Of a stretch of DNA of 8,479 nt, positions 1 to 6,559 are shown piece by piece. The DNA is from JBBQYA01 sp038209155. Its GTDB lineage: Bacteria > Bacteroidota > Bacteroidia > Sphingobacteriales > Sphingobacteriaceae. The DNA lies in the NCBI GenBank assembly GCA_038209155.1, contig JBBQYA010000109.1, forward strand, positions 1-8,479, written 5' to 3'. The position numbers and the translations under genes are program-made. The notes beneath the pieces are model-generated. The model was not told where the DNA came from. It saw only the letters and a program-made list of their open reading frames with translations, and did not search any database. Positions within the stretch are counted from its first letter, which is position 1; the number at the start of each line of letters is the position of its first letter.

Positions 1-232
1 CAGCAAGTTCTACCTGCAGATTATAGGTAGTAGATTTTATATTTACATCGATTGTACCATCTGAATTTATGGGAACTAATCCATAATTCAATGGGTTTAC
101 ATTTGTATTTAATTCTGCTTTTGCTTCCAGAATTAAATTTATTTCTTTTGCAGAAATGATGATTAAACAAAAAGTAATTATGCTTAAAATTATTTTTGAG
201 TATAGATCAGTTTTCTGGTTTGTTTTTTTTAT
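1..232 (-). pseudogene. 5' part of an exported protein; start codon reads ATA
   Basis: An open minus-strand frame runs from 232 off the left edge (77 codons visible). It begins Ile-Lys-Lys-Thr, followed by a hydrophobic segment at residues ~13-27 (KIILSIITFCLIIISA) that looks like a signal peptide. The mature part begins KEINLILEAKAELN and includes NPLNYGLVPINSDGTIDVN. That stretch faintly recalls the beta-rich DUF4402 family of secreted proteins, but the resemblance is too weak to name it. There is no ATG, GTG or TTG in this frame between the upstream in-frame TAG (about position 285) and the signal peptide. The natural start position, before Lys-Lys-Thr, is ATA at 232-230, one G-to-A change from ATG. 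This is either a start-loss pseudogene, use of a rare non-canonical start, or a sequencing error. It lies just downstream of another dead gene, which makes decay plausible. The function is unknown. Confidence 0.5.
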
Positions 233-308
233 AAAATAGATAAAACTATATAAATAATTAAAACAAAAGATTTTTAAAAGCTTCTAAAAATGGAAATGGA
301 ATTAAAAT

Positions 309-702
309 CTATTTAAGCATTTTAAAATTTGGATTTATTAAGAAAACATTTAAAAGATGACCATCTAAATCATAAAAACTTTCTTGATATATAAATCTAT
401 GAACTTAACATTCGACAGAAATAGTATCACCAGCTTTTACATCTATTTGTATCTTATCTATTATTTATTGCATGGTTTCTAAAGATAAGGAGGCAATTAC
501 CTCAGTTATTCTTCTGCTATCAGCAATTTCTTTCTTTAAGAATGTTTTATTTAATAACATAATATAACCAAATTTATTTACAAACATGTAGGCTCCACTT
601 TCATTTGTAAAAGCTAGATTGAAATTAAAATTTAATTGATTAATAAACGCAATAGATTTTTTTAATCTGAAATTGGTAAACTGATAAACAAAATTTTGTC
701 AT
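309..702 (-). pseudogene. Decayed VOC/glyoxalase-family protein (COG3607-like)
   Basis: Read from ATG at 702, the minus strand gives MTK, then in a second frame FISLPISD, then in a third frame LKKSIAFINQLNFNFN and onward to a TAG at 311-309. The third frame carries recognisable family blocks: AFTNESGAYMFV, GYIMLLNKTF, KKEIADSRRITEVIASLS, VKAGDTISVE and SFYDLDGHL. Their order matches the short (~130-140 aa) predicted lactoylglutathione-lyase-like VOC proteins common in Bacteroidota. Damage is clear: single-base shifts near 690-698 and near 663-665, in-frame TAA codons at 467-465 and 407-405, and an apparent small deletion between MLLNKTF and KKEIAD where relatives have several more residues. 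The usual metal-ligand Glu after GHLW is replaced here (GHLLNVF). Family assignment is from remembered motif order; the pseudogene status is directly visible. Confidence 0.85.
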
Positions 703-770
703 AAGGTTTAGTTTTTAAAAGGAACAGTAAAACTACATTATCTTAATTTTACATAAAATTTAAAATTAAT

Positions 771-1940
771 TTAGTTTATTGGAATTCCATACCAAGTATA
801 TTTGTAGAACATAGAAGATCTAACTAATTTATTTTTGCTAAAATATAACTTTAACCAATCTTCCTGTTCTTTTAAATTTAAAAGTACTTCTTTTAATGTT
901 TTCTCTATTTCAGATTTCATTTCTAAAATATTCTCACTAGAGTTTTTAATATTTAATAATTTTCTTTCAGATTCTTTGATTTTAATATTTGCCAGATCAA
1001 ACATTTTTTGAATTTCTATGTCTGGCTTTTTTGGTCTAAATTGTTGATTCCTATAATTAATAAATTGATTGAAATATCGTATTCCATCATTGAAATCATG
1101 AATAGCGTCATTATAAACATTAACAGCAATGTTTTCAATTTCCATTTTAGTAAACATCAATTTATTAAATATTAATTCATTCCTTTTTCCATTTTTTTCT
1201 ATTCTGTAAACTTTTGAAAATAATTGTTCTGTTTTATCTTGAGTTTGAAAAATATTTATTGAATCGGAATAATTAAAAAATGCTTTTGATTTATTTTCTT
1301 GAGTTTTACCTTCATAAAATTCCTGATTTGATATAGGATAATTTAAAAATTGCCATAAATAATCAAATGGAATGTGAGTTTTTATAAATTCTTTAGGATA
1401 TACTTTGTAAAATTTATTATCTATTTTTTTATAAAATTTATTGTTGCTAACATAGCCTGATGCCCAAGTTGGATCGAATAAATACCATGTTCCTTCTATA
1501 AACGCTGCATTCCAAGCGTGAGTAAGATTTGCGAAATTTTCTTCTGTTCGAGTATATCCATCAATTGTAAATGCTTTAATTCCAACTTTTATACATATTT
1601 CACTGAACAATAAGGCATAGTTTTCACAGATGCCCTTTTTTGTTTCAAGAGGCTTATTTATTTTATTTTCTATGTTTTCGTAGTTATCAATTGCATACAT
1701 GTTTTCTATATCATATTCAATTTTAGATGCCAACCAAATAAAAACAGCTCTAGATTTTTCATTTTCTGTTTTGAAATTTTGCAATATATATTTAGCAATA
1801 TTATCTGTTGAAAAGGATAAAGAATCGGGAAGTTGTAAGGCAATTTTATCAATTTCTTGGTACTCATTTTTTATAATTTTTTGAGCAAATAAATTGTTTG
1901 AAAAGAAAATAAAAGTAATATAGTATATAATGAATTTCAT
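771..1940 (-). CDS. Exported transglutaminase-like (cysteine protease fold) protein
   Basis: A 389-residue protein with an N-terminal signal peptide (MKFIIYYITFIFFSNNLFAQ, likely cleaved near residue 19-20), so it probably acts in the periplasm or at the outer surface. Residues ~45-165 form a transglutaminase-like core. It has an R-x-V-F-x-W-L block (residues 64-70), the nucleophile Cys105 in KGICENYALLF, His141 in LTHAWNAA and Asp156 in YLFDPTWASG, so the Cys-His-Asp triad is complete. In prokaryotes this fold more often serves peptidases or peptide-bond remodelling than true transglutamination, and the substrate here is unknown. Residues ~180-389 are Lys/Glu/Asn-rich and largely helical, with a likely coiled coil around 310-365; I do not recognise a named domain there. 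The ATG at 1940 directly precedes the signal peptide. The gene follows the HD-YitT gene after a 49-nt gap on the same strand and could be co-transcribed, though its function has no obvious link to cAMP signalling. Confidence 0.88.
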   Translation of the reverse strand: MKFIIYYITFIFFSNNLFAQKIIKNEYQEIDKIALQLPDSLSFSTDNIAKYILQNFKTENEKSRAVFIWLASKIEYDIENMYAIDNYENIENKINKPLETKKGICENYALLFSEICIKVGIKAFTIDGYTRTEENFANLTHAWNAAFIEGTWYLFDPTWASGYVSNNKFYKKIDNKFYKVYPKEFIKTHIPFDYLWQFLNYPISNQEFYEGKTQENKSKAFFNYSDSINIFQTQDKTEQLFSKVYRIEKNGKRNELIFNKLMFTKMEIENIAVNVYNDAIHDFNDGIRYFNQFINYRNQQFRPKKPDIEIQKMFDLANIKIKESERKLLNIKNSSENILEMKSEIEKTLKEVLLNLKEQEDWLKLYFSKNKLVRSSMFYKYTWYGIPIN

Positions 1941-1980
1941 GATTGATTAATTCGAGTATGCAATAAATAAAGACAATTTT

Positions 1981-1997
1981 AACATTAATTTAATGTT
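1981..1997. repeat. AT-only palindrome over the stop of the HD-YitT gene
   Basis: A perfect inverted repeat with 8-nt arms (AACATTAA / TTAATGTT) around one central base overlaps the TAA stop of the upstream gene. It could fold in RNA as a weak hairpin, but it contains only two G-C pairs and is not followed by a clean U-run. It may be a weak transcript-end signal or chance in AT-rich DNA. Confidence 0.3.
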
Positions 1998-3450
1998 CAT
2001 TTCTCTTTTTAATCACCCCACCCGATGCTTCTTTTATAGTATTAGCAAATACAAATGCTTTGGGATCAACTTCGTAAACTAAGTTTTTTAACTTTCTCAT
2101 CTCCAATCTTGTAATTACCGTAAAAATAATATCACACTCAGCACTTACTTCAAAACTACCGGGCAGAAAACCTCTTTCGCCTTTATAAATACTAATTCCT
2201 CTACCAAGATTATTTACCAATTGATATTTAATAATTTCACTTTTAGCAGAAATAATAGTAACTCCAGTATATGCTTGAATACCTTCTACTACATAATCTA
2301 TACAACGAGTTGCTGTAAAATAAGTAAGTACAGAATATAATGCGGTTTCTATTCCAAATTTAAATGCGGCGATGGTAAAAATAAGCACATTCAATCCAAG
2401 TATAATTTCAGTAATGGTAAAAGATGTTTTCTTTAAAGTGTATAGTGCCAACACTTCAATTCCATCTAAAGCTGCACCAGCTCTCATGACCAATCCGATG
2501 CCTATACCGAGGAATACGCCTCCGAAAATGGATATAATTAATTTGTCTGTAGTGATAACAAATTCAGGTAATATCCATAAACAAATACCTAAAAGTACAA
2601 CACTTAAAAGTGTTCTTAATGCAAATCTTTTTCCAACAGAAAAATAGCTAATGATAATTAAAGGAAGATTTAAAAGAATAATAACAAATGTTAAATTTAT
2701 ATGATATAGTTCATGAATTAATAAGGATATACCTGTGAGACCACCATCAAAAAAATGATTTGGAACTAGGAAACCTTTCAACGCAAAACCTGCAAAGACA
2801 ACACCAAAAAGTATTAATAAAAAATCTTGAATTATCTCAAGCGGATTTGTTGATTTATGTTTTTTAAAAGAAATTGCAATTTTGTCTTGTAAATGCGAAA
2901 TGTTTTTTTGCTTGTTTTCTATTTTTTCTTTTTTAGCTGTTAAGGTGAAAAATTGATGCAATGTTAAAAACTCCACCTGTTTTAATTGCCATTCTGCCAT
3001 GGTATTTAAAATACCAATTTTTTTATATTCCTCGAATAGTTTATCAGCATATAGGGTATATTCATCTCCACCTAAATAAAATAAATCTGCATCACAAATA
3101 ATTTCAGCAAGTTGATTAAGAGGTGTTTGTGGAAGTTTAGTTGCCATGATTAAAGCACAAATAGCATTTATCTGCTCTTCATTATAAGAGAAATTAGGTA
3201 AATGTTTTTTTGCGATAACGCAACCTAAGGCTTCATGCTCTACATGATTTTCTAAAAACCCAGCATCATGAAATAAAGCAGCTGTTTTTAAAATAATTAA
3301 ATCATCACCTTTAATGTTTTCTTTTATTGCTAAATATTCTGATGCAGCTATTACGTTTTTAGTATGTTGTACATTATGGTAAGTAATATATGTTGGTAAT
3401 TCTTTTTCTAATTTAGGAAGTAAAAAAGAATACGCCAGTTCGTAGTTCAT
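1990..3450 (-). CDS. HD-domain phosphohydrolase fused to YitT/DUF2179 membrane protein
   Basis: A 486-residue two-part protein. Residues ~1-190 are an HD-superfamily metal-dependent phosphohydrolase domain. It shows YH25NVQH29T, the HD pair His61-Asp62 in ALFHDAGF, His69/His72 in ENHVEHE, and a late metal-ligand Asp in ICD120AD122LFYLG. These are the blocks of the small soluble HD proteins seen in Bacteroidota. Residues ~203-486 (about 284 aa, the length of a stand-alone YitT protein) are a YitT-family membrane region. It has hydrophobic segments near 207-227, 253-270, 277-298, 303-325 and 345-365, the FDGGLTGIS and GAALDGIE motifs, and a C-terminal DUF2179 domain from ~395 (RGISIYKGERGF). 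YitT function is not established; a transport or sensing role has been proposed. The HD half could hydrolyse a nucleotide or phosphate ester, and its position 26 nt after an adenylate-cyclase gene makes cAMP a candidate, which is inference only. The frame is continuous with no sign of a junction error. The start ATG at 3450 lies just before the first conserved helix. Confidence 0.9.
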   Translation of the reverse strand: MNYELAYSFLLPKLEKELPTYITYHNVQHTKNVIAASEYLAIKENIKGDDLIILKTAALFHDAGFLENHVEHEALGCVIAKKHLPNFSYNEEQINAICALIMATKLPQTPLNQLAEIICDADLFYLGGDEYTLYADKLFEEYKKIGILNTMAEWQLKQVEFLTLHQFFTLTAKKEKIENKQKNISHLQDKIAISFKKHKSTNPLEIIQDFLLILFGVVFAGFALKGFLVPNHFFDGGLTGISLLIHELYHINLTFVIILLNLPLIIISYFSVGKRFALRTLLSVVLLGICLWILPEFVITTDKLIISIFGGVFLGIGIGLVMRAGAALDGIEVLALYTLKKTSFTITEIILGLNVLIFTIAAFKFGIETALYSVLTYFTATRCIDYVVEGIQAYTGVTIISAKSEIIKYQLVNNLGRGISIYKGERGFLPGSFEVSAECDIIFTVITRLEMRKLKNLVYEVDPKAFVFANTIKEASGGVIKKRNEH

Positions 3451-3476
3451 AAATTTATCTTAGGCTAAAAATTTAT

Positions 3477-4508
3477 TTAATTAAGTACTTCATAAAGTGT
3501 AATTTCTGAAGATTTATTTTTCAAGCTGGTAGATCCAATTTTTTTACAATTAAAAGATTGCTTTACTACTTCGTAGCATTTTTCAGTAATTACAATTTGT
3601 CCGATTCCTGCTGCACTTTGTAATCGTTGCGAAGTATTTACTGTATCGCCGATTACAGTATAGTCCAATCTGCGTAACGTAGCAGAACCAATATTGCCAG
3701 AAATCATTTCCCCACTATTGATTCCAATAGAAACTTTAGGTGAAAAACTACGTTCAGAAGGCAAAGAATCAATTTTGTTTCTGATTGCAATGCTTGCATC
3801 TATGGCTCTATCTAAATGATATTCACCTTTAAAAACAGCCATTATACAATCGCCTATAAACTTATCTACCATTCCATTTTGTGCAATGATTTCTTTTACC
3901 ATCACATCAAAATAGGTGTTTAACATTTTTACCACTGTATCTGGTTTTTCATTTTCGCTGATGGAAGTAAATCCACAAATATCAATAAATGCTACAGATG
4001 CTTCAATATTTTCATTATCAGTTAAAGATGCTTCGTACTCTCTAGAATTCATAAAACTTAGCACGTTTTCATCTACATACATTTTTAAAATGTTGTTTTC
4101 TTTTATAGCTTTTAAAGTTTCTTTAATTTGTTTGACATGAAGAATTGTTTTCTCCATGGTAAGTTCCAAATCTTCAAAATTTACAGGTTTTGTAATAAAA
4201 TCAAATGCGCCACGGTTCATTGCTACTCTAATATTATCCATGTCTCCATAAGCGGAAACCATCACTGCTTTTATCAATGGATTTCCTTCTCCTAATTTAG
4301 TTAGCAAGGTCAATCCATCCATTTCTGGCATGTTTATATCACTCAGAACAATTTCTATATCAGGGTGTTGAAGAATTTTATCCAATGCATCATTGCCGTT
4401 TACAGCAAAAACAAATTCATATTTCTGTTCTCGAATTTTCTGTCTGAATTTCTGGCGAATTAGCATTTCTAAATCTGCTTCATCGTCGGCAACCAAAATT
4501 TTTGTCAT
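3477..4508 (-). CDS. Response regulator fused to class III adenylate cyclase (class IIIb type)
   Basis: A 343-residue cytoplasmic output protein. Residues 1-~125 are a receiver (REC) domain with acidic Asp8/Asp9, phospho-acceptor Asp57 (LSDINMPEMDG), Ser85 in VSAYGD and Lys107 in ITKP. A helical linker (~125-160) leads to a class III nucleotide cyclase domain (~165-343). All canonical catalytic positions are present: metal-binding Asp176 (FIDICGF) and Asp220 (KFIGDCIMAVF), purine-selecting Lys216 and Thr284 (LDYTVIGDTVN), and transition-state residues Asn291 and Arg295 (NTSQRL). A Lys/Thr pair is the signature of class IIIb adenylate cyclases, some of which respond to bicarbonate, so cAMP is the expected product and bicarbonate sensitivity is possible. 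The start ATG overlaps the stop of the upstream single-REC gene (ATGA, 4508-4505), so translation is probably coupled. Phosphorylation by a neighbouring kinase likely controls cyclase activity. Confidence 0.95.
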   Translation of the reverse strand: MTKILVADDEADLEMLIRQKFRQKIREQKYEFVFAVNGNDALDKILQHPDIEIVLSDINMPEMDGLTLLTKLGEGNPLIKAVMVSAYGDMDNIRVAMNRGAFDFITKPVNFEDLELTMEKTILHVKQIKETLKAIKENNILKMYVDENVLSFMNSREYEASLTDNENIEASVAFIDICGFTSISENEKPDTVVKMLNTYFDVMVKEIIAQNGMVDKFIGDCIMAVFKGEYHLDRAIDASIAIRNKIDSLPSERSFSPKVSIGINSGEMISGNIGSATLRRLDYTVIGDTVNTSQRLQSAAGIGQIVITEKCYEVVKQSFNCKKIGSTSLKNKSSEITLYEVLN

Positions 4509-4882
4509 AATAATTTGGTTTTTAATTTTTCTTTTAGTGTAGTAAAATCAAGTGGTTTTGTCAAAAAATCATCTGCACCAAGTTCCATCGCCATGTTATA
4601 ATTTTCATCATCACCATAGGCAGTTATCATCATCACAATAGGAGGGGGTAATTCGTATTTTTCTTTTATTTGTTTTAAAAGCTCCAAACCACTCATACCT
4701 GGCATATTGATATCGCTCAAAATTAATACAGCTTCATGTTCATGATTTTTCATGAAATCTAAAGCTTCTTCCCCAGAAAAAGCAAAGGCGAATTCCACTT
4801 CACCTGTCTTAATTTCTTTTCGAAAACGTTGCTGAAATAGCATTTGAACATCATTTTCATCATCTACTACTAAAATCTTCAT
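4505..4882 (-). CDS. Single-domain response regulator (REC only)
   Basis: A 125-residue protein consisting only of a receiver domain. Asp7/Asp8 bind Mg, Asp57 (LSDINMPGMSG) is the phospho-acceptor, Thr87 (MITAYGDD) is the switch residue and Lys109 (LTKP) is the conserved lysine. With no output domain it probably acts as a phosphate shuttle, a phosphate sink, or a protein-interaction switch. It closely resembles the REC domain of the next protein. Both carry an extended, charged segment after the first helix (here QQRFRKEIKTGEVEFAF), which suggests they arose by duplication and may compete for the same kinase. It overlaps genes at both ends by ATGA: at 4882-4879 with the end of a kinase remnant and at 4508-4505 with the REC-cyclase. 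This arrangement is typical of a kinase-regulator-regulator operon. Confidence 0.95.
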   Translation of the reverse strand: MKILVVDDENDVQMLFQQRFRKEIKTGEVEFAFAFSGEEALDFMKNHEHEAVLILSDINMPGMSGLELLKQIKEKYELPPPIVMMITAYGDDENYNMAMELGADDFLTKPLDFTTLKEKLKTKLL

Positions 4883-5049
4883 GCTGTGTTTTTTGTTGGC
4901 AAGATAATTATAAAACTCTTTTCTTCTCCTTCTTTTGTCTCAACTTTCAACTCACCTCCATGTCCTTTTTTCATCATATCATAACTTGTTTGAATCACGG
5001 ATTTATGGATTTTATTGATTTGATTATTACATTTATTTTGTATCATCAT
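4879..5049 (-). pseudogene. C-terminal remnant of a lost histidine kinase joined to repeat DNA
   Basis: A 56-codon frame from ATG at 5049 to TGA at 4881-4879. Its last ~36 residues, from SYDMMKKGHGGELKVE through SFIIILP, are unmistakably the end of a histidine-kinase ATPase domain. They closely match HK1 (SYDIVKKGHGGELKVE) and include the same extra residue before HGG that HK2 lacks (KAHGG). The first ~20 codons are translated repeat DNA (INKIHKSVIQ) rather than kinase sequence. The switch from repeat to kinase sits at about 4990. No DHp domain, N-box or G1 box is present, so it cannot be a working kinase. Its TGA overlaps the ATG of the REC gene (ATGA), showing that the lost kinase was once translationally coupled to that regulator. 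The short frame may still be translated and help deliver ribosomes to the REC start. Confidence 0.85.
4991..5022. repeat. AATCCGTG-type repeat, copy C
   Basis: On the plus strand this reads TGAATCACGGATTT, then ATGGATTTTATTGATTT. It matches copies A and B (7006-7047, 7071-7112) but lacks one internal 9-nt unit (AAGGGATTT). It abuts the kinase remnant, so it marks a recombination or insertion junction. DNA on its upstream side, as far as the HK1 stop, is also similar to DNA downstream of HK2. Confidence 0.75.
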
Positions 5050-5053
5050 TAAT

Positions 5054-6415
5054 TCAGATTAAAGGCAATTGAATAATAAATGTTGTTCTTTCTTGATCAA
5101 TCGTCTCTACTTTCAACTCTCCTCCATGTCCTTTTTTCACAATATCATAACTCATACTTAAGCCTAAACCAGTTCCTTTTCCAGTAGGTTTGGTGGTGAA
5201 AAAGGGTTGGAATATTTTATCTAATACTTTTTGTGGAATGCCGTTTCCGTTGTCAATAACTCTTATTTCTACTTTGTCGCCGACTTTTTTTGTACTTACA
5301 GAAACAGTTGGTTCATAATTATTGATAGCAGTTGCGTTTTGTTCCAATTTTTTTTTCTTTTCTGAAACAGCATAAAAAGCATTGGTTAATAAATTCAAAA
5401 TTACTCGCCCAATATCTTGTGGAATAATGTTGATTTTTTCAATAGTTGAATCAAAATCTGTTTTTAATAAAGCATTAAACGACTTGTCTTTGGCTCTAAG
5501 TCCGTGGTAGCTTAATCGAAGATATTCATCTGCTAATGCATTAATATCGGATGGTTCTTTCACAGCACTGCTGCTTCTTGAATGTTGCAACATCCCTTTC
5601 ACTATGGAATCTGCACGTTTTCCATGAAACATAATTTTTTCTTCATTTTCTTCTATTGTTTTTGCAATGGATTTAATTTCGGCTAAATTTCCCTTTTCAA
5701 TTTCTTCCAGCATTTCCTCGATCATTTCTTTATTTAGTTCAGAAAAATTATTGACAAAGTTCAATGGGTTTTGAATTTCGTGAGCAATACCAGCTGTGAG
5801 TTCGCCCAAACTAGCCATTTTTTCAGATTGAATTAATTGATTTTGAGTTTTTTGTAATGAATTCAAACTTTCCTCCAATTCGGTTTTTTGTTTCATTATT
5901 TCCGACGTTCTTTCCAAAACCAAAATTTCCAATTCTTCTTTACGAATTGCGATCGCTTTATTGATTTCTGCTTCGTGCAATCGAATAATTCTGTCCTGTT
6001 CTGCTGCTTTATTTTGTCTATTTAAAACAATTAAAATAGCGATCATCCAGATGAATGCAAAACCAGGAATATTGTCTATAGAGTTTTCCCATTCTTTGTA
6101 AAACGTTTCTCTAAATGTTTCTAAAAGATCACCTAAAAATGATAAAATGATTACTGGGGCAACCGCTAAGATTAGCATGTTTTGTTTTTCAAACACTTTT
6201 TGAACAATGCAAAAAATAAGTAAAGCTAGGAGTGAGGCATGAAAAACCCATTTGAAACTATCAATTTTTGATATTATTTCAATGGATAAAAGAGCGATTA
6301 AATAAAAAATTGCAATAGTAAAAAACCGATCTAATTGCAATAAATTAAGTTTTTTACTTTGTTTTCTAAGTTTTAAACATATAATTAGTCCAATTATGAA
6401 AGATGCAAAAGACAT
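5054..6415 (-). CDS. Membrane-anchored sensor histidine kinase (HK1)
   Basis: A 453-residue kinase. The N-terminal ~135 residues hold about four or five hydrophobic membrane segments (roughly 4-14, 31-50, 56-72, 79-96, 117-132) with no recognised sensor fold, so the stimulus may lie in or near the membrane. A coiled-coil linker (~136-195) joins this to the DHp domain, with phospho-acceptor His212 in AGIAHEIQNPLNFVNN. The HATPase_c domain has the N-box Asn345 (NLLTNAFYAV), the G1 box Asp388 (DNGNGIP), the F-box FQPFFTTK at 402-409 and the G2 box GKGTGLGLS at 412-420. All catalytic boxes are intact. The kinase core shares long identical stretches with HK2. With its stop 175 nt before the REC start, HK1 is the obvious candidate to phosphorylate the two downstream REC proteins. 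The DNA between them carries repeat copy C and a kinase remnant, so coupling is now indirect. I see no clear Bacteroidota-type promoter (TAnnTTTG) just upstream. Confidence 0.94.
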   Translation of the reverse strand: MSFASFIIGLIICLKLRKQSKKLNLLQLDRFFTIAIFYLIALLSIEIISKIDSFKWVFHASLLALLIFCIVQKVFEKQNMLILAVAPVIILSFLGDLLETFRETFYKEWENSIDNIPGFAFIWMIAILIVLNRQNKAAEQDRIIRLHEAEINKAIAIRKEELEILVLERTSEIMKQKTELEESLNSLQKTQNQLIQSEKMASLGELTAGIAHEIQNPLNFVNNFSELNKEMIEEMLEEIEKGNLAEIKSIAKTIEENEEKIMFHGKRADSIVKGMLQHSRSSSAVKEPSDINALADEYLRLSYHGLRAKDKSFNALLKTDFDSTIEKINIIPQDIGRVILNLLTNAFYAVSEKKKKLEQNATAINNYEPTVSVSTKKVGDKVEIRVIDNGNGIPQKVLDKIFQPFFTTKPTGKGTGLGLSMSYDIVKKGHGGELKVETIDQERTTFIIQLPLI

Positions 6416-6487
6416 ATATTGATTGTTTTTATTGTAGATTAAGTCTGCAATATAATTTTAAAAATCTAAATCATACACTGTTTAAAG

Positions 6488-6517
6488 CACAGATTTAAAT
6501 TGATTTAAAGATTTCAC
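6488..6517. repeat. Degenerate AATCCGTG-type repeat, copy D
   Basis: On the plus strand, CACAGATTTAAAT followed by TGATTTAAAGATTTCAC aligns with 7013-7041 of copy A with about five mismatches and one extra base by eye. It lies on the HK1 side of the broken GxxExxY gene, while copies A and B lie on the other side in the same orientation. The dead gene is therefore bracketed by related direct repeats. The resemblance is partial and in AT-rich DNA. Confidence 0.45.
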
Positions 6518-6559
6518 ATATTTGGTAAATTTGGCTCATTTCATAGATTTCGTTTCATT

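Noticed and set aside
1699..1884. Plus-strand frames inside the transglutaminase, HD-YitT, cyclase and HK2 genes (e.g. 1699-1884, 2372-2647, 3916-4140, 7315-7620)
   Set aside because: All lie opposite well-supported minus-strand genes, and their translations show no family motifs.
6416..6559. Promoter for HK1
   Set aside because: I looked for the Bacteroidota TAnnTTTG element on the minus strand here and found no convincing match, so no promoter is called.
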